Positions 8,796 to 19,314 of a stretch of DNA of 25,041 bases are shown piece after piece. The notes under the pieces were generated by a model. It did no database searches and was not told the DNA's origin. It worked only from the letters and a program-made list of their open reading frames with translations. This DNA comes from Conidiobolus coronatus NRRL 28638 (lineage: Eukaryota; Entomophthoromycota; Entomophthoromycetes; Entomophthorales; Conidiobolaceae). Made by a program: the position numbers and the translations under genes. The stretch's first letter is position 1. The number at the start of each line of letters is the position of its first letter. The DNA lies in contig KQ964544.1 of the NCBI GenBank assembly GCA_001566745.1, positions 54,875 through 79,915 of the forward strand, read 5' to 3'.

Positions 8796-10775
8796 TTACA
8801 TTCTTTCGAGGGGAACTAAACCAATGATACGGAGAGCATTGTTAAGAGTGATCTTAGCACACCAGAATAAGAGTAATCTAGCTTCAGCAACGTCTTTTTC
8901 AGCGTTCATGACGTTCAAAGCTTCGAAGCAAGAAGAGACGGAGTGACTTAATTTGAGGGCATAGTTGACAATAGTACAGGGCTCGAACTTTTGAGTAGCA
9001 GATTGGATAGTTTCAGGGTACTTAGAGATAACATCGATCAATTCAATAGCTTCCTTTTCAGTTAATAAAGAGGTATTGGCGTTGGGGTTAACTTCAAAGC
9101 TGACCTTACGTTCAATGGAGCATAAACGAGCGTGAGCATATTGAAGATAAGCACCAGTATCACCTTCGAAAGAGAACATACGTTCCCAATCAAAGTCGTA
9201 GTTAAGAATTCTACGAGCAGACATATCTTGAACAACGACAGCAGACATACCAATAGTATCGGCAACAGATTCAGGGTTTTCAACTTGAGCATACTTTTCT
9301 TCGTTACGCTTCATAACTTCGTGCATCTTATCACGAGTTTCGTTCAAAATACTATCTAAGAAGACAACAGTACCAGCACGAGTAGACATACCAGCAACCA
9401 TACCGAAGTTGATATGATGGCAGTTCTTAACCCATTCAAATCCTAAAAGTTCAAGGATCTTGAAGAATTGCTTGCAGTGAAGATCTTGTTGAGAGCCAAT
9501 GATGTAGTACATCTTGCTGAAGTTGAACTTTTCGAAACGTTGGATAGCAGTACCAAGATCACGGGTAATATAAAGAGTGGTACCATCCTTCTTTTGGACG
9601 ACAACCTTACCTAACTTGTACTTTTCTAAGTTAACAATCTTACAGCCTTCAGATTCTTCTAATAAGCCCTTTTCTTCGAGTAAGTTGAATGCTCTAATCA
9701 TTTCTTCGTTAACTTGAGATTCACCACCATATACATCGAAGTGAATGTTCAAACGCTTATAGACTTCCTTGTACTTTTCAATACTCATAGCTCTTAAACG
9801 AGACCAGACTCCTAAAGCTTCTTCATCACCGTTTTCCATTCTCTTGAAGTATTCACGAGCTTGATCGTGGATAGTTTCATCTTCCTTGGCTTCAGCCTAT
9901 TATTAAATTAATAAATTGGAAATTAAAAATAAAAATATTGCTGACTTACGTTAATTTTAACGTAGATTTCAAAGAGATGATTAATGGGGTCCTTTTCTAA
10001 TAATTCTTCGCTACCGTATTTATCGAAAGCAATAGCCAATAAACCTTTGTTAAAATACTGATCAGTTGATATTCAACAATAAATAATATATATATAGTAC
10101 CATATTGTTTACCCCAATCACCAAGGTAATTGATAGCAGTGGTATTATAACCATTAGCCTTAAGTAAATTACGGACGTAGTTACCAATAATAGTACTTCT
10201 TAAGTGACCAGCGTGGAAAGGCTTAGCAATGTTGGGACTAGAAAATTCAACAATGACAGTTTCACCATTTCCAGAGGTGTTGGTACCATAAGCTTCCTTT
10301 TGTTCAGATACAGCTTTAATTACGAGATCTTTTAAGATATCTCTGTTGATCTTGAAATTGATATAAGGACCAGCAGCAGAAGCGGATAAAATATAATCGT
10401 TGGCTTGGATCTATAATATCATTTAGTATAAAAAAATAAATATTTAAAGTTTTTAATAATCACTTTTCCAGCAAATTCTTGAGCGAATTGGACAGGGTTA
10501 CCCTTAAGACGGAAACGAGGAATAGGAGCAGCTAAATCACCCATTTTTAAATCTTTAGGGGCTTCTAACCAAGAAGCAATTTGGTTAGCTTCAACACCAC
10601 TTAATTCAGAAAGTTGCTTAGCAGCTTCTTGCTTAAAAATATCTAACATAGTTATTACAGGGCGATTAAAAACTTTACTTGAACCCAAGCGATATTGATT
10701 TAGTTGATATTTATATATTGATTTTGTAATAAATAGAGATGATCTAATAAATTTAAGATTAGTGGGATTCATCAT
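8796..10775 (-). CDS. RRS1: Arginyl-tRNA synthetase, probably dual cytosolic/mitochondrial
   Basis: Four exons, 10464-10775, 10101-10410, 9950-10044 and 8796-9896, give 605 aa from the first ATG or 563 aa from the ATG at 10649. It is a class Ia synthetase charging tRNA-Arg. The HIGH-type motif is HAGH (170-173 in the long form, HAGHLRSTIIG). Other hallmarks are NYLGDWGKQYG, DGTTLYITRDLGTA, SQQDLH and MSTRAGTVVF (409-418), the ArgRS form of the KMSKS loop, with Ala where yeast has Lys. The protein ends in VPLERM, close to the family terminus. Residues 1-42 of the long form lack acidic residues and are rich in Arg, Lys, Ser and Asn, like a mitochondrial presequence. The second ATG (MLDIFKQEA) gives a normal cytosolic N-terminus. 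Intron 2 must use an AAAG acceptor to keep the frame. Codon use is biased as in HSP10. Confidence 0.95.
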
Positions 10776-11568
10776 GTTAAAAATGCAGTAAAAAATTTTC
10801 AACTCAACAATTTGTTTATTAATTCTTAATCACTAAATTATATTGGCTGTTAATAATGGGTTACCTTATAAGGAGAAATGCTTTTTCAAGATAATCAACA
10901 TTAGTCATTCATACTAAGAATCAGCTGTTTTTATATACTATATTAATAGCTTAAATGACTTCACTTGCTAAAAAAGATAATATTCCTTTATAGATATAAT
11001 TAAATTATATCATAGTTTACTTATATTGGCTAATAGCAGTCAATACGATTACTAATATTAATTTCGATTAATGAATTAACAAATTTATTCCAACTTTTCA
11101 AATTAGGCTTGACATATATGATATACTTTGACATTATATTTCAGTAGAGCAAATTATATTCCAATTTATTAAAACTAATTAGTAAATTATTTTCAATTAT
11201 TACTATAATAAGCATCTATGAATATTGGTGACTTTTAAATAATAACATATATTAAATCAATGCTATATTTAAAATTATTGCTAGCTGATCAAGATTTGAA
11301 GCAGTATGGTTTTCGATAAATAGAATAATCTTTACAAGATTATATTAGATAAGAAATAGCCTATAATATTATGAAAGCTTGATGACAGTTTTTGAGGTTA
11401 TTATTAATCTTTGTAAAATAGAAACCAAAGATGCCAAAGTACTTCAATATGCGTAGGCATTTGAGAATTTCCTGGTTAGGTAGATACTCTATTATCTCAT
11501 TGAATATAATATATTATTGAAAATTTAATTAGCAGAGTAATAAGTATAATTAAGAATAAACTGATCTT
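10776..11568. other. AT-rich spacer upstream of ArgRS
   Basis: Contains the variant promoter-like element at 10854-10862 and a 51-codon ATG-less open frame on the minus strand at 11361-11513. Its start (EYLPNQEILKCLRILKYF) is loosely reminiscent of an F-box, but no gene can be built around it. The rest is featureless. Confidence 0.5.
10854..10862 (-). promoter_or_regulatory. AACCCATTA variant of the promoter-like element upstream of ArgRS
   Basis: The minus strand reads AACCCATTA, matching ATCCCATAA at 7 of 9 positions and keeping the CCCAT core. It lies 79 nt before the upstream ATG at 10775 and 205 nt before the ATG at 10649, so the normal spacing favours the long mitochondrial start as the first start on the transcript. 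Confidence 0.35.
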
Positions 11569-12330
11569 TTATTTATATAATTGATTGCTTTCGATATAGT
11601 GTATGACATTAGGAGTCACCCATTGTTTCCATTCTCCGTCATTCAATCTGATACTATTTCGAATACTAGTAGAGCTAACAGACTGTAAATTGTCAGGGTT
11701 TAAGTTTAGTAGATGAATTTTACTATTATAGGGTTTTAAATATTCGTGATCCATACAACTGTCAGTACTATTGTCATACTTTCTCCAACCTAGTACTATT
11801 TGACACTTTTTAAAGAAGCTGTTTAATTTAGTCTGTAATTCTAGCTCATCTTTATAGTATTTCAAGTCTACAAATCTTACTAGGGTATCTAAGCCCATAA
11901 TAAAGTAAAAAGAATTGCAGTTTAAATACTGCTGGAATATCTCTGCTTTATCAAAAAATCTGCCTTGATTAGTTATATTTATATCTATTTCAATTCCTTC
12001 GCCTAATTCACCTTCCAAATCCTTTTTAAACTCATCCATTAACTCCAATCTATAGTTAAAAATATTAAGATCGTCAACAGTTTTATCCATATTATTTAAA
12101 CAAAAGCAAAGATTAACTTGATCGATGCTGGAATTCTGTTTATTTTTGATTAAGTTAATGGATTGAGTAATTAACGCAGCATGGGCTCTTGTAGGAGGAT
12201 TAAAAGAAGAATCCAATATAATTGTTGTATTAGACTTTATTGTATTTTTAGAGTTTAAAAATTTAATTTGAGGTGTTTTAATACTGACAAAGTCTTTCAG
12301 TACAGGAATATATTTTAGTTTAGATGTCAT
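11569..12330 (-). CDS. POF1: Nicotinamide mononucleotide adenylyltransferase-like nucleotidyltransferase (Pof1 type)
   Basis: Intron-less ORF of 253 aa. The cytidylyltransferase fold is recognised by the N-terminal nucleotide-binding signature ILDSSFNPPTRAHAAL (38-53), where PTRAH stands for the (H/T)xGH motif. The C-terminal SSTSIR (219-224) is the ISSTxxR motif that contacts the ATP phosphates. FIMGLDTLVRFVDLKYY matches the segment typical of the fungal Pof1 branch rather than the Nma1/Nma2 branch. Such enzymes join NMN and ATP to NAD+ in NAD salvage; for Pof1 itself this activity has been reported, but the exact substrate here is inferred. The start at 12330 gives a short Lys-rich N-terminus without a targeting signal. 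The gene is divergent from ABD1 across the assembly gap. Confidence 0.85.
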   Translation of the reverse strand: MTSKLKYIPVLKDFVSIKTPQIKFLNSKNTIKSNTTIILDSSFNPPTRAHAALITQSINLIKNKQNSSIDQVNLCFCLNNMDKTVDDLNIFNYRLELMDEFKKDLEGELGEGIEIDINITNQGRFFDKAEIFQQYLNCNSFYFIMGLDTLVRFVDLKYYKDELELQTKLNSFFKKCQIVLGWRKYDNSTDSCMDHEYLKPYNSKIHLLNLNPDNLQSVSSTSIRNSIRLNDGEWKQWVTPNVIHYIESNQLYK

Positions 12331-12406
12331 TTTTAAAAATAATAATAGTCATACGCTAAATATGACTTGTATATTCAGTTATTTGAAAATTTGGTTAATT
12401 TGATTA

Positions 12407-12415
12407 TTATGGGAG
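12407..12415 (-). promoter_or_regulatory. CTCCCATAA element upstream of NMNAT
   Basis: The minus strand reads CTCCCATAA, one mismatch to consensus, 77 nt before the ATG at 12330. Oriented with the gene. Confidence 0.5.
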
Positions 12416-12531
12416 TATGTGATGGTGGTTGATAATATTTAAATGCTTATGGATTTATATGTTTTGTGATTATATATATTGTTAGATAATGAGCTACCTA
12501 TCTATTGAATAATATTGAATGTTATTACTAG

Positions 12532-12810
12532 NNNNNNNNNNNNNNNNNNNNNNNNNNNNNNNNNNNNNNNNNNNNNNNNNNNNNNNNNNNNNNNNNNNNN
12601 NNNNNNNNNNNNNNNNNNNNNNNNNNNNNNNNNNNNNNNNNNNNNNNNNNNNNNNNNNNNNNNNNNNNNNNNNNNNNNNNNNNNNNNNNNNNNNNNNNNN
12701 NNNNNNNNNNNNNNNNNNNNNNNNNNNNNNNNNNNNNNNNNNNNNNNNNNNNNNNNNNNNNNNNNNNNNNNNNNNNNNNNNNNNNNNNNNNNNNNNNNNN
12801 NNNNNNNNNN
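12532..12810. other. Assembly gap (279 N)
   Basis: Unresolved bases. Open frames reported across this stretch are artefacts of N. Both flanks are AT-rich non-coding DNA, so the gap is more likely promoter or repeat sequence than a lost exon. Confidence 0.99.
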
Positions 12811-12872
12811 AGATGGGACTATCTAATTTTTCTTTCAAGAGCTCATAAATACCTAAAAATTAGATTATTTTT

Positions 12873-12881
12873 ATCCCATAA
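12873..12881 (+). promoter_or_regulatory. ATCCCATAA element upstream of ABD1
   Basis: Exact consensus on the plus strand, ending 97 nt before the ATG at 12978. This spacing supports 12978, not the in-frame ATG at 13232, as the true start region. Confidence 0.55.
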
Positions 12882-12977
12882 AATTTAATACAATAATCAA
12901 ATATTTAGGCTGAATGGCAATAATAAGCTCCATTATTGAATAATTAAAAAACTAAGATATAACTAAAGGAAAATAAT

Positions 12978-14567
<1,590 letters not shown>

Positions 14568-14695
14568 TTAAATTTATATATTAATGCTTAACTTAGCAGT
14601 GTTTATATAAATTTGCAAAAAATATACACATATGATCGATTGAATACAAGTTAATTCTTCTTTTTATATTGGTAAATAGGCTAAATAGCTTCAAA

Positions 14696-15034
14696 TTAGC
14701 CTTGGTGTTTATTTAAAACTTTCTAAATAAATGTGAATAGTTAAACCTCAAGTTCATATAGATTAATTAATCGCTTACCTCTAACACTCTTTCAACATGT
14801 TCAGGTTGTATGCTATTTGAGTTATAACTACTTCTGCTTTCTAGCTTAGCCTCTTCAACCAATTGTTTTAAGAATAAAATGTAGTTTAAATATACCTAAA
14901 GTCAAATTAATACATAATTTAAAAATTGAAGCTTAGTTAGCTACCATAACCTCTGCCCTTTTTGATAAGCTTAAGTTTGGTTCATGTTTTTTTAAGCATT
15001 TTCTTAATCTACTGGTTGGATAAACGTATTTCAT
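14696..15034 (-). CDS. CENPW: Histone-fold kinetochore protein CENP-W
   Basis: Three small exons, 14945-15034, 14779-14895 and 14696-14722, encode 77 aa. CENP-W pairs with CENP-T in the CENP-T-W-S-X complex that links centromeric DNA to the outer kinetochore. The start YPTSRLRKCLKKHEPNLSLS aligns with human CENP-W's YPRSRLRKLIKKHKPHLRLS. Exon 2 begins VYLNYILFLKQLVEEA, against VYLNYLLFLKRLAEEA, then QPEHVERVLE, and the end KVLNKHQG corresponds to human VILKKSRG. Both introns (49 and 56 nt) have GTA donors and TAG acceptors and keep frame. The last exon has only nine codons including the stop. The gene converges with ABD1, leaving 128 bases between stop codons. It is too short and too split to show as a single ORF. 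Confidence 0.93.
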
Positions 15035-15094
15035 TTTAAGTTTTTAAATTTTTAAAAGTCAATTTTGTGTAAAACTTATACTCTATTATTATTA

Positions 15095-15103
15095 TTATGG
15101 GAT
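15095..15103 (-). promoter_or_regulatory. ATCCCATAA element upstream of CENP-W
   Basis: Exact consensus on the minus strand, 61 nt before the CENP-W start codon, the shortest spacing in the set. It is followed by a run of TAA/TAG-like triplets. Inferred core-promoter element. Confidence 0.6.
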
Positions 15104-15531
15104 TGCATCTAAGTATTGTGCTATTAATTAAATGGTTTCAAGAATTAATTTTTATAATAGAAATGTATTATAGTGTATACGACTTAATTTGATACTATTA
15201 GTTATCATATACTAGCATTTTGAATAATATAGAGCATTAACTAAATATAAACAACTTTAAAGTTAACTAGTGTTTATTCTTGATTAACTGATCATAAGCA
15301 TATAGTCAAATGTTTTATTAAGAGAATTAATACAGTTATATTAGCAGATGAGCATATAAAAGAGAATATTAATATCTTTTATATGTGATATCTAGAAGTA
15401 TATTTGCATTGTAAATCTTCACAACTCTGAGTAGAGTATGCTCATATTATTGTAATATATATATATTAAGGCTACTTAATTAATAAAATAGTTTACAACA
15501 CAAACTTTTAAGATGAACTGCAGTCTATCCT

Positions 15532-15558
15532 CGTTCTTAGAATTTTAAGGAAAGAACG
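15532..15558. repeat. Small inverted repeat (hairpin)
   Basis: CGTTCTT at 15532-15538 pairs perfectly with AAGAACG at 15552-15558 around a 13-base loop. It sits in a slightly GC-richer patch of the spacer. It is isolated and could be chance. Confidence 0.3.
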
Positions 15559-16669
15559 CTCACTTATAAGAATGATTTGTATATTAGAATATGAGTCAAA
15601 TTCATTCTATTAATATGAGTGTAGTAGAGTGCACATAAATAATAATATAACTAATAAACAGTTATATATATTACAAATTTGCAACTCTTGGCTTATTTGA
15701 CTATATAATTAGAATACAAATATTTTTAATAATAATTGACATTTTCATACACCTTGATTTCCTCTTATTTAAAATGCACTAATTATATGTTTTATATCAA
15801 CTTAATATAATTAAATTATCATAAAACGCTTCTACTAGGTGCATCTTCTCTAGCTTTAATTTTAATCAAAATTAGATCTTAAGTTATAAAATATAAAAAT
15901 ATAGATTAGATTATGTAGAATTTTCTTATTAAAATAGTAAATACTATTAAACTTTGAAGATTCATTTTAATACGTATAAAATTTATTCTAATTATCATTA
16001 AAACAATTTTATACACTTGAAAATTATTAGTTATTTATGTGAAATAATAGATTATATTACACATATTAATGAGTATGCCAAGTTTATACATCAATTTACA
16101 TAGCAATTACATCATATTAATAAAAAGTATTCTAAAAAATTTGATTTGATATAATAATAAAAGTTAATTTTTAGAAAATTCTAATATAAATATATAGTGC
16201 CAAGTTACTGTTTACTATTATTTATATAAGTGGAAATTTTTCTCTTGTTCAAAATTTCGGCGAATATATATTTTCTTGGTATATTATGCATATATATTAA
16301 GTATCGTGTGGATATTTATTAATGTTATTATAGCTATTCATTATACATATTAATATCTATTCTATAATTCAAAGTTGAATGCTAATTTAGAATCAAATTA
16401 TATAAAAATAATTATTGATGAAAACAATATTTACTAATCCATTAGTTTATAGATCCAGTATTACTATTGATTGTGTAATTTTTGCCAAGATTTTCACTCA
16501 AGCAATAATAATAGACTGCGTATTTTGGATAAATTTTAAAAAAGGGAATTAAATAAAAAACAAATATAAATTTAATTTATTATGAGTAAACCAGCTAAAA
16601 ATAATATTCAAAAAGAAGAAAGAAAAGGCTTTATATAAAAATACTGAGTGTTAAGTTAAAATCAAAGGC

Positions 16670-17462
16670 TTATTTAAAAGGATTAGCCCCTACAATATCC
16701 CTTCTTGCACCAAAATTAGTACCCTTTAGCGTGGCCCCTCCATTATAACCATTTTGTAATCTATGATATGTGCTAGCCCTACGTAGCTGCTGCTCACTAA
16801 ATTCTACATTCTATTCAATACAGTTAGTTAAATCTCTATTATGAGTTATATACTGCACTTACATGTTTATCAGCTAATTTAGGCCCCAACATAGGACATT
16901 CATACCCTTTTTTATTTGCTTGTCGTGAGAGTGAGTAGAATGAATCAATTACCTATAAAATGTTAATAACAATAGTATGGTGAGATTTAATTATACTAAC
17001 TTGGTTTAAATGCTTCTTTTCATATAGATCAATGGTTTGAAATAGTTCAAATTTTGGACATCCGATTTCCTCGGCTCCGTTTAAAAATGTAGCAATATTC
17101 TCCATCTAAACAGTTTGTAAATATTCTATTAAACAAATAAGAATGTGAAGAGCTATATTTACCTGTTTAAATACCATTTTTGACTGATTATATTTTACTT
17201 GTTTATTGGGTCTAAGCTTATTTAAAACTCTACAAGCAAAAACCATATTAATAAGGAAAATAGCTAAACTAGACAATGCACATATTTACCTGCATAAAAT
17301 AACACCATCCTTTAAAGCTTCAAACAAATCTTCATCTTCAATTTGCTCTTCCAAAACGGTCTCTATCCATTCACGAACTTCCAATTCTCTTTTAGGGTCG
17401 TATTTACTATCAATTTTAGCTTTGATATCTTTGTCAATACCGTATAATCTTTCAGAAACCAT
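16670..17462 (-). CDS. SCP1: Transgelin/calponin-homology actin-bundling protein (Scp1-like)
   Basis: Five exons, 17290-17462, 17163-17229, 17001-17105, 16863-16952 and 16670-16810, encode 191 aa, against about 200 for yeast Scp1. Scp1/transgelin cross-links actin filaments in cortical patches. A single type-3 calponin-homology domain covers about residues 24-140: REWIETVLEE, LFEALKDGVILCRVLNKLRP, MENIATFLNGAEEIG and FQTIDLYEKKHLNQVIDSFYSLSRQA. The C-terminal RLQNGYNGGATLKGTNFGAR and following IVG (162-186) is the single calponin-like repeat that binds actin in this family. Intron 3 has a GTTAGT donor. The start at 17462 gives MVSERLYGID, a normal transgelin N-terminus. No ATCCCATAA element precedes it; instead a TATATAAA lies 74 nt upstream of the ATG. 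Confidence 0.95.
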
Positions 17463-17535
17463 GATTATTAATAATATACAAAACACAAATGAAATAAAAA
17501 ATTATAAAATTTAAATTTGAAGAGAGGTGGCCACG

Positions 17536-17543
17536 TTTATATA
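17536..17543 (-). promoter_or_regulatory. TATA-box-like element upstream of SCP1
   Basis: TATATAAA on the minus strand, 74 nt before the SCP1 start and followed by a locally GC-rich CGTGGCCACC. Its spacing equals that of the ATCCCATAA element in other genes, suggesting an alternative core promoter. In such AT-rich DNA a chance match is possible. Confidence 0.35.
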
Positions 17544-18875
17544 GTATTTTGATTGAATCCAGTTTTACAAATTGTCGGGTGTATTTTGAAATCAAATTTT
17601 ATGAGAGAATAATGAGAAGGTGAATGTGAATTTAAATGATGTAATGATCAGTTTTTTGTTTTTGCACTAATTCTGAAATTACTTAAATAAGGTTTCATTG
17701 ATAATACTAAGAAGAATGCAAAATTCTTAAGCCAAATAACCATCAACCGTGTATAATAGAATGTGTAAAATATAGGCTACACTTATTCCAATTAGTTTAA
17801 ATTTAATAAAACTTTAAAAAACCGGGATATTCAGTTCTATAAAGAAACCAACTCAAATTTGGTTTTTTAAAACTATAAACAAGCTAAAACCTCTCCCCCT
17901 ATAATTTACTGCCAATTGTCTATTAATAATCTGTCCAAATTTGAACTTGTCTTGATTAGTGGGGTATGTTAAATAAGAAACCCTTTGGCTTCACTTCAAT
18001 TAGCATGGCTAATGTCATTTGATAATCTAAAATATTTTATATTCTCTAAGCTCAATCCAATAGCGTGATATTGGCTAAAAGCTTACAGTTTCATCAACTC
18101 AACTTTCTATTAATTTATTGAATTAAATTTATTTGGAATTAGATTCTATAATTTTTATAGTTATTAGAAATTGGAAACATTAAAGTGTAGAGCTAGAAGT
18201 GAGCTAAAAAGTTTTCTTAATACTGCTTATAGAATCTGTAGATTAAAAATTCTATTGCAGCAAACTATCTATAAACGTGTATTAAAACTAATGCAGCTTA
18301 GACATAAAATAAAAATTGAACTATATGGATAGATTTTGATAGTTTGTAGTAAATATGCATGCTCTGTTCTATTCCAATAATTATTAAATATTCTAACTCA
18401 TTCTAATTATCTGTTTACTATAATATAACTTGCATAAAAACTTAACATTAATTATATAGTTTCATTAATACTATACGTCATCTTTAAATATTAGATAGTA
18501 GATCATAAAATTAAAATCAATAAATTTTATTAGAATGGTTATAAATAAAAATTAAAACTAATACTTTTATCAATGTCAGATATATATTAAAAAATTTCAA
18601 AGTTATTGAAAATTAACTACTACAGTTTTTAAAAAACACATTTAAAAAGAAAATTCAGTCTGTTGATATATTATGTTGTAGAAAAATAAAGTAATAACTA
18701 AATAAAATAACAATATATAAAATAATTTGATATAATACAGTTTATTAATAACATAATAAAAATCTCCCAGTAAGTTCTTATGGTTACCTAAATACGAATA
18801 TATAATTAGTAAACAAATTCATTACAAATATATTTATAAATTAGTGGAAAAGATCAGAAACGAGGAATTCCATAT

Positions 18876-19020
18876 ATACAAAGTGTATCAAAAAAATCTA
18901 CTCGAATGGAGTCTAGGACTCAACAAGGTCAGACCAAGAAATTTGGCGTACTTTGCTTCATCAAAAACTAATATAGTGTAATATTGGGTCAAATCATTAC
19001 CTTTGTTGTATAGATATATC
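18876..19020 (-). ncRNA. Candidate non-coding RNA locus downstream of an orphan promoter-like element
   Basis: A clearly GC-richer island in very AT-rich DNA, with three short perfect inverted repeats: 18934-18946 (CCAA/TTGG), 18909-18921 (GAGTC/GACTC) and 18876-18888 (ATACA/TGTAT). On the minus strand a T7 run flanked as GATTTTTTTGA (18888-18898) sits just before the last hairpin, like either an Sm-site plus 3' hairpin or a Pol III terminator. The ATCCCATAA element at 19127-19135 points into it. The minus strand has no ATG or GT donor between the element and the island, so a spliced protein gene is unlikely. The plus strand has a 73-codon frame without ATG, ending near 18979. I cannot match it to U1, U2, U4, U5, U6, U3, SRP or RNase P/MRP. 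Confidence 0.22.
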
Positions 19021-19126
19021 GAATTATTTTATTGATTAGTAGCAAGGAGATTGTGCTAGTATCAATATATGTTTATGAAAAAATATTTGATATTTGATGA
19101 TAAAATATCAAAATTAAATTTTAAAA

Positions 19127-19135
19127 TTATGGGAT
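19127..19135 (-). promoter_or_regulatory. Orphan ATCCCATAA element
   Basis: Exact consensus on the minus strand, followed by the T-rich stretch seen at other copies. No protein start follows within 200 nt. It implies an unrecognised minus-strand transcript toward 18870-19020, or a chance occurrence. Confidence 0.4.
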
Positions 19136-19314
19136 AGATCCTAACCAGCAAAACTTTGGATATGTGAAATTTGGAAATATATTAAGCTCAATAGTTTATC
19201 TTTATAAAAATATTTTATATATAGCAAAAGAATAAATATGTTAGAATATATCAATAGTATTTATTGAATTTGCAAGTTAAAAAAGATATTTATAGTTTAA
19301 TTATAAAACATATA

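Larger units (their letters stand above)
12331..12977. other. Divergent NMNAT/ABD1 intergenic region containing an assembly gap
   Basis: Holds two outward-facing promoter-like elements, 12407-12415 on minus and 12873-12881 on plus, and a run of N at 12532-12810. No ORF is visible in the readable part. Confidence 0.7.
15035..16669. other. Long AT-rich spacer upstream of CENP-W
   Basis: Contains the CENP-W promoter-like element (15095-15103) and one 7-bp inverted repeat (15532-15558). An 18-codon ORF at 16582-16638 overlaps the presumed 3' UTR of the calponin gene and is not convincing. No gene is seen. Confidence 0.6.
17463..19314. other. Long AT-rich spacer with two GC-richer islands
   Basis: Contains the Scp1 TATA-like box, an unexplained island at about 17820-18030, and a second one at 18870-19020 that follows an orphan ATCCCATAA element. 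In the first island the minus strand shows open frames in several registers, for example 39 codons without ATG reading QDKFKFGQIINRQLAV, that cannot be joined into a gene. It may be a decayed gene. The rest is featureless. Confidence 0.5.

Noticed and set aside
9062-9359. Two ORFs of about 75 codons, one on each strand, inside the ArgRS gene
   Set aside because: Both lie within the large ArgRS exon, in other frames of a GC-richer coding sequence.
12494-12848. Three ORFs of 103-114 codons
   Set aside because: They consist almost entirely of N and reflect the assembly gap.
16582-16638. 18-codon ORF (MSKPAKNN...) downstream of SCP1
   Set aside because: Too short, no extension by splicing found, and it overlaps the presumed SCP1 3' UTR.
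17206-17514. Plus-strand 102-codon ORF
   Set aside because: Runs antisense over SCP1 exons 1-2 and across an intron; no independent support.
18876-19020. tRNA or known spliceosomal snRNA in the GC island
   Set aside because: No cloverleaf could be folded around the TTCGA, and the invariant sequences of U1, U2, U4, U5 and U6 are absent.
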